Below are positions 1-9,026 of a DNA stretch of 64,000 bases, in pieces. The stretch is taken from the NCBI GenBank assembly GCA_035700805.1, contig DASSOG010000048.1:1-64000 (forward strand), read 5' to 3'. The stretch is from JAGWRI01 sp035700805 (GTDB lineage: Bacteria; Gemmatimonadota; Gemmatimonadetes; Gemmatimonadales; Gemmatimonadaceae). Below the pieces are notes generated by a model. The model was given only the letters and a program-made list of their open reading frames with translations. It ran no database searches and was not told where the DNA came from. Position 1 is the first letter of the stretch. The number at the start of each line of letters is the position of its first letter. Position numbers and translations under genes: made by a program.

Positions 1-2
1 CG

Positions 3-140
3 GATTATGTATTCCGGGCCGACTCGGCGGTGGGGTATTCGCTGGCCATCGTGAACGTGGTGGGGATGAGCGCGGCCATTGTGGTACTGGTGTACGGGAT
101 GCCGGCGTATCGGAAGACGGTGGAGGGGTTGCGGGGGTGA
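3..140 (+). CDS. C-terminal fragment of a membrane transporter (MFS-like), cut by the window edge
   Basis: An open frame enters from the left edge and stops at TGA 138-140, giving the last 45 residues of a protein. It contains one hydrophobic helix (about SLAIVNVVGMSAAIVVLVYG) followed by a short polar tail ending in EGLRG. The pattern of a final membrane helix and short cytoplasmic tail suits the end of an MFS-type permease, but the family cannot be proven from so little. The stop codon is immediately followed by sequence of a different character that belongs to a broken cas3, so this gene's end marks the border of an inserted or deleted segment. Confidence 0.55.
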   Translation, partial: DYVFRADSAVGYSLAIVNVVGMSAAIVVLVYGMPAYRKTVEGLRG

Positions 141-1167
141 GTTGTCCGCTCGTGGTCGGACGGTGCTAAGAGTGCATCCGGCACTGCGGTCATGGCGGGG
201 CGACGAGCAACAACGCCTCCTACTCGCTGCCGAACGTGCCAGTCAGGAGCCGCTGAGCAGCCGCGAGTGGCGAAGCCTCCTGGCTGAGACGGCATCGGAG
301 ATGGACGCAGGTGAGCATTTGAAGCAGGTTTTACAGCAGTTGGCCGATTCCGCCGTGCATTGCGAGCTTTATCCAGATGGCAGAGGTGTGCTGTTGACCT
401 CGCGGGGCCGGCTCAATGGACCCCAAGACTGGTTTGTCCCCGCGACTGACGACGGCGGGATAGAGAGTTCGTTGATCGAGCGGGACGATCCAGTCTTGCT
501 CACAGACCATACTCGCCACGTAGTGCAAGCAGTACGGGAAAGCACGGAGCTCCTACCTCTCGCGGTGGATGACACAGCTTTCGTTCTGGCGGCTGCCGGC
601 CACGACTTGGGGAAGGCGGATGAACGCTTCCAGGCGATCCTGAGGAACAGCGACCGCACTGACGCGTGGTTAATGGGTGGGACAAGTCCCGTACTCCTGG
701 CTAAGTCAGCCGGTATCCCACGAAATCGCCGCGCGCGCGAAGAAGCGCGCCGCCGCGCGGGCCTCCCGCGTGGGTTCCGCCACGAGATGCTCAGCCTGCA
801 ACTTGTCGAGTTCAGCACCAGCCAGCACAGTGCCGAGCAAGAGCCGGACCTTGTGCGGCATCTGATCGCCGCGCACCATGGTTGTGCACGCCCCTTTGCG
901 CCTGTCGTGGTGGACGACGAATTGCCGACTGTGACCGTCGGGGGTATAGATCTGACGACACGACAGCGTACTGCCCTCATCCCGCCTCATCGAGTCGACT
1001 CCGGCGTTCCAGAACGATTCTGGATGCTTACCCGCCGCTATGGCTGGTGGGGGCTCGCCTTTCTAGAAGCGGTAGTACGTCTGGCTGATCAACAGGCGAG
1101 TGCCGACGAAGACGCTGGAAGGCATCGTCAGGAACGGGCCGCGGAACAGCGGGCGGGCTCATCATGA
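79..1167 (+). CDS. cas3: 5'-truncated Cas3, HD nuclease portion only (type I-G/I-U CRISPR remnant)
   Basis: Recognisable Cas3 sequence starts near base 160 (VLRVHPALRSW); the first ~27 codons of the open frame overlap the preceding transporter gene and are probably not original. All HD-nuclease signatures remain: H144 and H147 (DHTRHV), H175-D176 (HDLGK), H235 (RHE), H266-H267 (AHHG). In type I-G/I-U Cas3 the helicase comes first and the HD domain last, so what is left is exactly the C-terminal part; no Walker or DExH motifs are present. The stop overlaps the next start by ATGA, as in an intact cas3-csb3 operon. GC is lower than in the neighbouring genes, suggesting transfer. I infer a decayed or repurposed locus; whether the HD protein is expressed is unknown. 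Confidence 0.7.
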   Translation: MWYWCTGCRRIGRRWRGCGGELSARGRTVLRVHPALRSWRGDEQQRLLLAAERASQEPLSSREWRSLLAETASEMDAGEHLKQVLQQLADSAVHCELYPDGRGVLLTSRGRLNGPQDWFVPATDDGGIESSLIERDDPVLLTDHTRHVVQAVRESTELLPLAVDDTAFVLAAAGHDLGKADERFQAILRNSDRTDAWLMGGTSPVLLAKSAGIPRNRRAREEARRRAGLPRGFRHEMLSLQLVEFSTSQHSAEQEPDLVRHLIAAHHGCARPFAPVVVDDELPTVTVGGIDLTTRQRTALIPPHRVDSGVPERFWMLTRRYGWWGLAFLEAVVRLADQQASADEDAGRHRQERAAEQRAGSS

Positions 1168-2111
1168 GTAAAGCAGTCACGGAAACGCCAAGCGATGGGC
1201 TGCTGTTGCCGGGACTTGACGGCGCCAATCCTCTTGGCTTTCTGGCTGCTGTTGGCCTCTTCCGGACGGTGGCGCTCATGGAGGGCCCCGACTCAGCGCG
1301 GCTGCAGTGGGAGCCGGGGTGGGGGACGTGGATTCCGCGGCTCGGCTGCGCAGCAACGAGTGCAAGTGCAGTTCTGGAACTCATGGACCAACACCTCATT
1401 AAGGACTTCCAGGACCATCCATTGAGCAGTGTCTACGCAATCCATCAGATGGACTCGCCAGCTCACCGGCGCGATTCGATCAAGCAGTACGCAGCTGCGG
1501 TGACGTGCCAGGACCGCACAATTGCTGACTGGCTGGCGGCGGTGACGTCTGACGCTGTTCCTCCTGAAGCGAACAATCAGCTTCAGACCGTTCGGCGTGA
1601 CTATTTTCAAAGAACCCTTACGACCGTCATGGCCAACACGACGCGCGAGCATCTGGAACGAGCAATTTTCCAGAGATGGCTCTACGCGGATGCACTGGAG
1701 AACCAGTCCCTGCATATCGACCCGAGTGAGGACCGCCGTCACGCGTATCAGTGGCATAAGCCATCCGGCGACCCGGACCGGAAGCGATCAGGAGGGATGC
1801 TGGGCGCAAATCGACTCGCAATCGAAGCACTCCCATTGTTCGTGTCACTACCAGAAGGAATGCGGCTCCACACACTGGGATTCGCGGGATTTCGCAGCAA
1901 GGATACTCGCTGGACGTGGCCGATTTGGGATCGGCCGCTGACCTTTTCGGTGACATCGTCGCTGCTTACCCTGCCGGAGTTGCAGGAAGTGGAATTCAGT
2001 CGGGCTGCGGTGCGTGGTCTGCGCGAACGCGGGGTGGGCGCTGTGTTTCGCTCGCGCCGCATACTTGTTGCGAAGACGCCAAACTTTGCCGTCGCTGAGT
2101 GTATTGCCTGA
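1164..2111 (+). CDS. Csb3-like / Cas3-extension family protein of type I-G(U) CRISPR systems
   Basis: A 315-residue protein beginning LLLPGLDGANPLGFLAAVG (about residues 13-31), the N-terminal signature of the Csb3/Csx17-like large-subunit family of type I-G (formerly I-U) CRISPR-Cas. A second recognisable block, near residues 208-252, contains ANRLAIEALPLFVSLPEG and DTRWTWPIWDRPL. Its length fits Csb3 (about 300 residues) rather than Csx17 (about 700). It overlaps the cas3 remnant by ATGA, matching the cas3-csb3 order known from Geobacter-type loci. The genes expected next (csb1, csb2, cas4-cas1, cas2) and any repeat array are absent. The exact subfamily name is my inference; membership of a type I-G effector locus is fairly secure. 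Confidence 0.6.
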   Translation: MSKAVTETPSDGLLLPGLDGANPLGFLAAVGLFRTVALMEGPDSARLQWEPGWGTWIPRLGCAATSASAVLELMDQHLIKDFQDHPLSSVYAIHQMDSPAHRRDSIKQYAAAVTCQDRTIADWLAAVTSDAVPPEANNQLQTVRRDYFQRTLTTVMANTTREHLERAIFQRWLYADALENQSLHIDPSEDRRHAYQWHKPSGDPDRKRSGGMLGANRLAIEALPLFVSLPEGMRLHTLGFAGFRSKDTRWTWPIWDRPLTFSVTSSLLTLPELQEVEFSRAAVRGLRERGVGAVFRSRRILVAKTPNFAVAECIA

Positions 2112-2127
2112 CCGGGCTCGATTGAGT

Positions 2128-2167
2128 ACCGCCGAACGCTGGCCGATGTGATTTCATCATCGGCGGT
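2128..2167. other. Inverted repeat downstream of the csb3-like gene
   Basis: An exact 8-base inverted repeat, ACCGCCGA (2128-2135) and TCGGCGGT (2160-2167), encloses a second possible stem, GCCGATG (2142-2148) with CATCGGC (2158-2164). It lies 17 bases after the csb3-like stop, in the 200-base gap before the convergent ATPase gene. It may act as a transcription terminator, but no T-run follows. It occurs once, so it is not a CRISPR repeat. Confidence 0.35.
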
Positions 2168-2311
2168 TCTGCCGAGCGTTTACTCCCGCCCTCGCGGTCT
2201 GTGAACCGCAGCCGCTACCCCGTCCGTTGATTCCGCAGACACTCCCGTCCGATCCAGCCCGTTTTCTGGCGATACGTCCCGCATCTGCGCCTGAAAGGCG
2301 CCCGCACACCC

Positions 2312-3457
2312 TCATCCCACAAACTCTCCCTCCCACAGCCCATCCAGGAACTGCGCCACGGGCAAAATCGTGATGCCGTCCACCTGTCGGCGCCGAGGGT
2401 CGAGCGCCACGCACAGGTATCGTTTCAGAAGTCGCTCATCCATCAGCGCCCGGAGGCCTCGCAGGTCCCGGGGCGAAACGGCGTGTCTGGCCGTTACCGC
2501 GATAGCCGTGTGATCTCCCAGAACGAAATTCACGTCGAAGCCGGACGTGGACCGCCAATGGCTGACGGCACCGCCGCCCGCGTAATCGCGATGCGCCATC
2601 AGTTCGTGCAGCAGCCAGGTCTCCACGGCGGCCCCGAACTCGGGCGTGCCTGGCTTCACCAGGCGACCCTGCAGCGCGGACACGACGCCGACATCAAAGA
2701 AGTAGTACTTGGACGATGCGATGGGCTTGCGACGCACCGACGCCCGCCACGCGGGCACCTCGTGGAGGATCTGCGTCTCCTGCAGGATGGCGAGATATTC
2801 GTAAATGGTCGTACGCGGTACCTGCGCATCGCTGGCCAGGCTGGTGAAGTTGACCCGCGTCGCATTGCTCAGCGCGGCCGCGCGCAGGAAGCGGCTGAAC
2901 GCGGGAAGGTTTCGTACGGCCCCCGCATCCATGATCTCCTCCCGCAGGTAGGCGCCGGCATAGGCGTCCAGCGCCGCCCGGGGATCGTCGGCAAAGTAGA
3001 TCGCCGGCAGGGTGCCGCGCTGGATGGCGCGCGTGAGGTCAAAGTGCGTGCCCAGCTCCCTGGCGGTGAGCGGGTGGAGCGACCGCATCCGGGCCCGCCC
3101 GCCCCAAAGCTTCGCGCTGCCCCGCTGGAGCCGGCGCGCGCTGGAGCCAATCATCAGGAAACGAATACCCCTGGATTCGGTCAGGTGATGCGCGTCGTCG
3201 AGCAGCGACGGCAACCGCTGGATCTCGTCGAGTACCACGACCTTGTCGCGCGGTGTCAGCTCCCGCGCCAGCCGCCCGGGCTCTCGGCTCAGGGCCAGAT
3301 ATACGGCGCTGTCAAGCAGGTCGTACACCCGGGCCCGCGGCAGGGCATGGCGGACGAGTGAGGACTTGCCCGTCTGTCGAGGACCGAGCAGGAAGCAGGA
3401 TTTCCTGCTCAGCCAGGCGGCGAGGTCGGGCAGGCGGGGGACGACAGGAGCGGGCAT
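2312..3457 (-). CDS. AAA+ ATPase with AAA_14 and DUF4143 domains
   Basis: The 381-residue protein has a P-loop GPRQTGKS at residues 25-32 and a Walker B VVVLDEIQ at 73-80 in the AAA_14 arrangement. A C-terminal DUF4143 half follows, with the typical winged-helix-like stretch SDAQVPRTTIYEYLAILQET and the KYYFFDVGVV segment. Such proteins are widespread and often encoded near mobile or defence genes; their substrate is generally unknown. ATG 3457 is preferred over a TTG at 3496, though neither has a strong ribosome site. It is convergent with the csb3-like gene and divergent from the DGQHR gene, so it is its own transcription unit. Family assignment is solid, function is not. Confidence 0.8.
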   Translation of the reverse strand: MPAPVVPRLPDLAAWLSRKSCFLLGPRQTGKSSLVRHALPRARVYDLLDSAVYLALSREPGRLARELTPRDKVVVLDEIQRLPSLLDDAHHLTESRGIRFLMIGSSARRLQRGSAKLWGGRARMRSLHPLTARELGTHFDLTRAIQRGTLPAIYFADDPRAALDAYAGAYLREEIMDAGAVRNLPAFSRFLRAAALSNATRVNFTSLASDAQVPRTTIYEYLAILQETQILHEVPAWRASVRRKPIASSKYYFFDVGVVSALQGRLVKPGTPEFGAAVETWLLHELMAHRDYAGGGAVSHWRSTSGFDVNFVLGDHTAIAVTARHAVSPRDLRGLRALMDERLLKRYLCVALDPRRRQVDGITILPVAQFLDGLWEGEFVG

Positions 3458-3651
3458 GGAGTCAAATGACGAGGCTGTCGTCAATTGAAATGACAAATGA
3501 CGACATGCCCGTCAAGGGCGGCGGGGGAGCAGGGCCGCGCCGCCCTCGGCCGCGCCCCGGACTCCACCCCCCATCTGGACCCCGCCCGCCCCCCGTGCCA
3601 CCTTCCCCCAGCGGCAGTTCTGACTTCCACCCTCGAGCTCCCTACCGTCCC

Positions 3652-4779
3652 ATGCTCGCACTCCGCATGCGCCAGAAAGGCGCCGAATTCTACTTCGTCA
3701 GCTACCCCGCCCAGGACCTGCTCCGCAAGGTCCGCTTCATCAGCCGCTACTACGGCGAGCGCGGCGAGCACGTGGGCGGCGACGCCACGAAGCGCGAACC
3801 CGACGACATCGAGCGCTACATCCAGACCATCGAGCGCGCCTCCAGCGCCTTCCAGCGCGACCTGAGCCGCCGCAAGGTGCGCCAGATCCGCGACTTCTAC
3901 CGCAACGAGGCGGAGCAGCCGCTCATCCCCGGCGCGGTGCTGCTCTTCACATCGGAGACGCTCCCCTTCCGGTCGCTCTCCGGCCAGGACCGCGTGGGCC
4001 ACCTGAGTGAGCCCGACCAGCCGTTCCTCATCATCGACGGCCAGCACCGCCTGGCGGGGCTGCACTTCTACCTGGACGAGCCCGACGCCGACCGGCACGT
4101 GGACGTGCCCTGCGTCATCTTCGACGGCAAGACGGCGGAGTTCGCCACGGAGATGTTCGTGGTGATCAACTCCACCCATACGCGAATCAACAAGAGCCAC
4201 CTCATTGACCTGTACGAGCGCATCGAATGGGGCACGGACGAGGCCCGCAAGTACGCCGCCCGCCTGGTGCGCCGCCTCTATGAAGACAGCGACTCGCCGC
4301 TGCGCTACCACATCAACATGCTGGGCGGCCGCTCGCAGCAGGACCTGTGGATCAACCAGGCGCAGGTGTACTCCGAGATCCACCGCCTGGTGACCCGCAA
4401 GGAACATGAGCATTGGCTGAATGACGGCCGAGGCCGCAGCGAGGCGCGCGGCTACAACCTGCTGCGCGACGTGCTGCGCGCGGCCCGTGGCGCCTTTGGC
4501 GAGGCCTGGGGCGACAACAAGCGCTACACGGTCACGCGCGACGTGACGCTCAAGGCGCTGCTGCGGCTGGCGGGCGACGTGGTGCGCAACGCCGACCGGC
4601 TGGGCATCGCGCCCGGCATGGATCTCAGCGCGCCGCTTGCGGGCGCCTTTGCCCCCTGGGCCCAGATGACCCGCGACTTCCGCCGGGAAGGCTTTTACGA
4701 ACGCTTCCCGGCGGCGGGACAGGCGCAGCGGGTGGAGCGGGTGCGGGCGCGCCTGGCGCGCGAGGCGGGGCTGGGGTAG
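3652..4779 (+). CDS. DGQHR-domain protein (DndB-like superfamily)
   Basis: A 375-residue protein carrying the diagnostic FLIIDGQHRLAGLHFY (DGQHR at residues 129-133) and, after it, the typical VINSTHTRINKSHLIDLYE segment. DGQHR proteins include DndB, which acts with DNA phosphorothioation systems, and other members linked to DNA modification or defence; they are related to ParB/sulfiredoxin folds. No dnd genes are present here, so the target is unknown. Upstream in-frame codons back to 3253 are low-complexity antisense of the ATPase gene, so ATG 3652 is the better start. The unknown 596-residue gene follows 83 bases downstream on the same strand, and I infer that the two form one module. Confidence 0.8.
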   Translation: MLALRMRQKGAEFYFVSYPAQDLLRKVRFISRYYGERGEHVGGDATKREPDDIERYIQTIERASSAFQRDLSRRKVRQIRDFYRNEAEQPLIPGAVLLFTSETLPFRSLSGQDRVGHLSEPDQPFLIIDGQHRLAGLHFYLDEPDADRHVDVPCVIFDGKTAEFATEMFVVINSTHTRINKSHLIDLYERIEWGTDEARKYAARLVRRLYEDSDSPLRYHINMLGGRSQQDLWINQAQVYSEIHRLVTRKEHEHWLNDGRGRSEARGYNLLRDVLRAARGAFGEAWGDNKRYTVTRDVTLKALLRLAGDVVRNADRLGIAPGMDLSAPLAGAFAPWAQMTRDFRREGFYERFPAAGQAQRVERVRARLAREAGLG

Positions 4780-4862
4780 CGGCGCCTCGCGCCGCATCCC
4801 TGCATGCCGTGGGCCCGCGCCGACACTCTGGCGATTGAGCCCCGGGGTGTGCATCCTACGCC

Positions 4863-6653
4863 ATGCCCCCAGACCACCGGGAAACCGTCACTGCTTCGGG
4901 CATGCGCCTGGTTGGCGCCGCCGTGGAGCTGGTGCCAGAGCCAGACACCGCTGGCATCGGTTGGATGCCCCGCGACGACGACGTCCTGTTCGCCGCCCGC
5001 TTTCGGGTGCGTCCGCGTCTTGGCACCGACGCCATCGCCCCGCTGCTCGCCGCGCTCGATACGGAACTCGGCGGCCTGCTTCGCGACCGCCGGCCCTTTG
5101 AGCGGCGCACGAGCTTTCGCGAAGTGCAAGACCGCTTTCACGCCCTGGAGTGGCAGACGCTCGACGAAGGATCCACTTGGTCGGGCGAACTCAGGTGGGC
5201 GCACGTCCACCCAGTGATCTCCGGCCTCGGGTGCCTGACGGAGCTGGTGCTCACGCAGTATCCGGGCGATGTCCAGTTGACCGTCCGCGTATCCACTGCA
5301 GGTGGGTTCAGGTCCGTGCGCGGGACGGTCGGCGCCGGGCAGGCTCGGCCCCGATTGCTTGGCGTGCTGGCCCAGGCCACGCGACTGCTCGCGCCGTGGG
5401 GCAGCCAGGAACCTCGCAACCTCACCGCCACGGACATCGAGGAGTTTGTCCGCGGACAGTTGCTGGACCCGGCGCGGAAGTATCCGGTGGCGTTGCTGGC
5501 GCCCACGGAGACCGACGACTACCTGCTGCCGCCCGACGAAGTTGCCGCCGAACTGCTGGGGCTGGCCCCCCTGTACGTGATGGACCGGCAGTCCACGACC
5601 TTCCGGCTGAGCGATGTCCTGGGGGATCGCCGCCTGTCGGCATACTGGGGCGCCCTGCGTCTCTATCGTCCGGACTTCTCGCTGGGGGATGCCCCGGGCC
5701 GTCACCCGGTGCTCATTGCTGAACGTCTCATGGATCCAGTGGTGCGGGCGGGGCTCGTCGGCGATCTGGCCCTCCGCGCGCGGGAGCACGTGCCCGCGCC
5801 GATCAGAATTCACCAGCCGCAGCCCACTGTCGTCAATCCAGCGCGCGGGGATGCTGCCACGGGTCCGCCAGCAAGCGGCGCGGGGAATGGCGCCAAGCAG
5901 TCGCAGGCCGGCGATGCGGCGGTCGCGCCACCGCCGGGGCGGGCTGACGTCCATCCGTCCGAACCCAGCCCGTCCGTGGGCCGTCGGTTGCGCGAACTGG
6001 ACAGCCAGCTGCAGCGCCTTTCGGACCTTGTCGAAGGCCTGAGCAATGACTTGGAACGTTTTCGTATGGCCACGGCCGTGCGATCCTCCATGGCGTCGGG
6101 ACTGGAGCGCCGCCTGTCGGGGCTGGAGCGCCTGCTTCGCGCCCGGCTCCCCGAGCAGCCGCCGACGGAACCCGCGGTAGAGGAGGAGGTCTCGTCCGAC
6201 GACGCCCCGGACCAGACTCTGGTGGGCGTGGTGCGCCAGGCCGCGGACGAATACAGCGATGCCCTCCTGATCCTGCCGGATGCCGAGCGCTCGGCGGCCG
6301 ACAGTCCATTTGAGGATGTGGATCGGGTGGCCGTGATCCTGGAGGCCATGGCGTCGGTGGCACGGCGCCGGCAGGCGGGGGAGCTGGGCACCACGCTGCG
6401 CGATGCGTTCCGTGCCATGGGGCTGGACTACCGGTCGGGGATTGCCAAGTCCACCCCGCGGCGGCTGCAGCGGCAGTACGCGGCCGAGCTGCGCAGCGGC
6501 GTAACGGTGACCTGTGAGGAGCACCTGGCCATCGGGGTCAGCTACGACCCGCGGCACTGCCTGCGGATCTACTTCACCTCGCGCGCCGAAGGTGAGGCGC
6601 GATTCGTGATTGCACATATCGGGCGGCATCTGGACGTGGTTACCACCACCTGA
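4863..6653 (+). CDS. Unrecognised 596-residue protein with coiled-coil linker, partner of the DGQHR gene
   Basis: I do not recognise a named family. Three parts are visible. Residues 1-315 form a mixed alpha/beta region with a conserved-looking motif near 260-281 (YWGALRLYRPDFSL then RHP). Residues 318-372 are a Pro/Ala/Gly-rich linker. From about 373 to 440 there is a strong heptad-like coiled coil (RLRELDSQLQRLSDLVEGL). The C-terminal ~150 residues include ALLILPDAERSAADSPF and end with HCLRIYF and IAHIGRHLD, which reads like a compact folded domain. No signal peptide or membrane helix is seen. It lies 83 bases after the DGQHR gene in a defence-like neighbourhood. A role as sensor or effector of that module is inference only. 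Confidence 0.6.
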   Translation: MPPDHRETVTASGMRLVGAAVELVPEPDTAGIGWMPRDDDVLFAARFRVRPRLGTDAIAPLLAALDTELGGLLRDRRPFERRTSFREVQDRFHALEWQTLDEGSTWSGELRWAHVHPVISGLGCLTELVLTQYPGDVQLTVRVSTAGGFRSVRGTVGAGQARPRLLGVLAQATRLLAPWGSQEPRNLTATDIEEFVRGQLLDPARKYPVALLAPTETDDYLLPPDEVAAELLGLAPLYVMDRQSTTFRLSDVLGDRRLSAYWGALRLYRPDFSLGDAPGRHPVLIAERLMDPVVRAGLVGDLALRAREHVPAPIRIHQPQPTVVNPARGDAATGPPASGAGNGAKQSQAGDAAVAPPPGRADVHPSEPSPSVGRRLRELDSQLQRLSDLVEGLSNDLERFRMATAVRSSMASGLERRLSGLERLLRARLPEQPPTEPAVEEEVSSDDAPDQTLVGVVRQAADEYSDALLILPDAERSAADSPFEDVDRVAVILEAMASVARRRQAGELGTTLRDAFRAMGLDYRSGIAKSTPRRLQRQYAAELRSGVTVTCEEHLAIGVSYDPRHCLRIYFTSRAEGEARFVIAHIGRHLDVVTTT

Positions 6654-6674
6654 ACCGCGCGTTCAGGTCGGTGC

Positions 6675-6708
6675 TGAGGGCGGCGCGCCGCCGCGGCGGA
6701 TGCCCTCA
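6675..6708. terminator. GC-rich hairpin between convergent genes
   Basis: TGAGGGC (6675-6681) pairs with GCCCTCA (6702-6708), and the interior contains further self-complementary CCGCCGCGGCGG. It lies between the stop of the 596-residue gene and the stop of the convergent ABC permease, whose stop codon it overlaps. There is no T-run, so termination here is only suggested. Confidence 0.35.
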
Positions 6709-7990
6709 CGCCATCCGGATCCACTTCACCAGCTCGCGCAGGCTCGGCTTCTTGCCGTACATCAGCAGCCCCACACGGTAGATGCGCGCCGACACCCAGA
6801 TGGCCAGGTAGCACGCCACCGCCAGCCCGGTCAGCGTCGCGATCAGCTCGGGCCACGAAATGGGGATGAGCGCCATGCGCAACGGCATGATGATCGGCGC
6901 CGTGAAGGGAATCCACGACACGACCTTCGCAAGCGTCGTGGACGGATTGGCAATCACCGGGCCCAGGAACAGGATGGCCGCGATGAGCGGGATCATCACG
7001 GGCCACTGTGCCTGCTGCACGTCCTCCTGGTTGCTCACCATGGCGCCCACCGCCGCGAACAGCGACGTGTAGAACATGAAGCCGAGGACGAAGAAGAGCA
7101 GCAGCGCGATGCCGACGCTGATGGGAACCGTGGGCATGTGGACGGCGCTCACGTCCGCCGTGGGGCCGGCCAGCGCGTGCACGATCTGCACACCGAACGA
7201 GGCCAGGTAGATGCCCGACAGGATCCAGACGCCCACCTGCGTGAGCGCCACGGCGCCAATGCCCAGGATCTTGCCGGCCAGCAGCGCATCGGGCTTGGCG
7301 CTCGACACCACCACCTCGGCCACGCGGGTGGTCTTCTCCTCCAGTACGCCGCGCAGCATGTTCTGGCCGTATAGCGCAATCATCATATAGAGCACGAAGG
7401 CCATGGCGTATCCGAAGACGATGCTGGCCATGCCGCCGCCCGACTCCAGCCCGCGGTCGGTGATCTTGTCGGTGTGGAGGTCGAGCCTGGTGGCGGTGAG
7501 CCGCGCCACGCTGTCGGGGTTGATGCCGGCGCGCTCGAGCCGCAGGTTCAGCAGCTCCTTGCGCACGGTGCTGGTGATGGTGCCCACGTCCGCCAGGGAG
7601 GTGGCATTGCGGCCGGCATAGCGCGCCGCCGTGCCGGCCATGGTGCTGTCATTCAGCACCAGGAACCCGTTGACGGCCCGCCGCATGACGAGCGCGGTGG
7701 CGCTGTCCTCCTCGGCAGGGAGCGCGCTGGCGGCCAGGGACCTGACCTGGGGCGCCTTGCTGTCCGGCGCGGCGGCGGCCAGCCCGCTGGCGATGCGGGT
7801 GCCCAGGTTGGTGCCCGTGGCATCCAGGATCACGATGTTGGCCAGGTTGGACGAGCCACGCGTGCGCGCGGCCAGGAGCGTGGGCAGGATGATCATCGCG
7901 GCCATCAGCACGGGGCCCAGCACCGTGGCAATGATGAACCACCGGGAGCGCACGCGCTCCAGGTACTCGCGCTTGAAGACGACCAGGACT

Positions 7991-7998
<8 letters not shown>
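6706..7998 (-). CDS. ABC-2 type transporter permease (NatB-like)
   Basis: The 430-residue inner-membrane protein starts MRKVLVVFKREYLERVRSRWF, the usual N-terminus of NatB-type ABC-2 permeases. One helix follows at about 22-42, then a large extracytoplasmic loop to about residue 215, then at least five more helices. The segment GVLEEKTTRVAEVVVSS is the typical cytoplasmic coupling motif of this family. It partners the ATPase encoded directly upstream, whose end overlaps this start by 8 bases. Members export sodium ions, peptides or drugs; the substrate here cannot be told. ATG 7998 is preferred to earlier in-frame codons because the family N-terminus begins there. Confidence 0.88.
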
Positions 7999-8956
<958 letters not shown>

Positions 8957-8985
8957 GACAGGGATGTGGGGGACGGGGATCACGC

Positions 8986-8991
8986 ATTATA
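8986..8991 (-). promoter_or_regulatory. -10 hexamer TATAAT for the NatAB-like operon
   Basis: A perfect TATAAT on the minus strand, 29 bases before the ATG of the ABC ATPase. No good TTGACA sits 16-18 bases upstream, so the promoter may be an extended or weak -35 type. It lies in the 70-base divergent gap shared with the modB-like gene. Confidence 0.5.
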
Positions 8992-9026
8992 GCGCGGTCG
9001 GGGGGCGGGCGGCCATACTTACGGGC

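Noticed and set aside
2112..2311. Possible CRISPR array or leader downstream of the csb3-like gene
   Set aside because: The 200-base gap was read for direct repeats of 25-40 bases with regular spacing; only one inverted repeat is present, so there is no array.
2312..3457. The AAA/DUF4143 ATPase as a third member of the DGQHR module
   Set aside because: It is on the opposite strand, convergent with the cas remnant, and this family occurs in countless unrelated contexts, so position alone does not support membership.
3253..3651. N-terminal extension of the DGQHR protein back to 3253
   Set aside because: The residues are low-complexity and lie opposite the ATPase gene; family-like sequence begins at the ATG at 3652.
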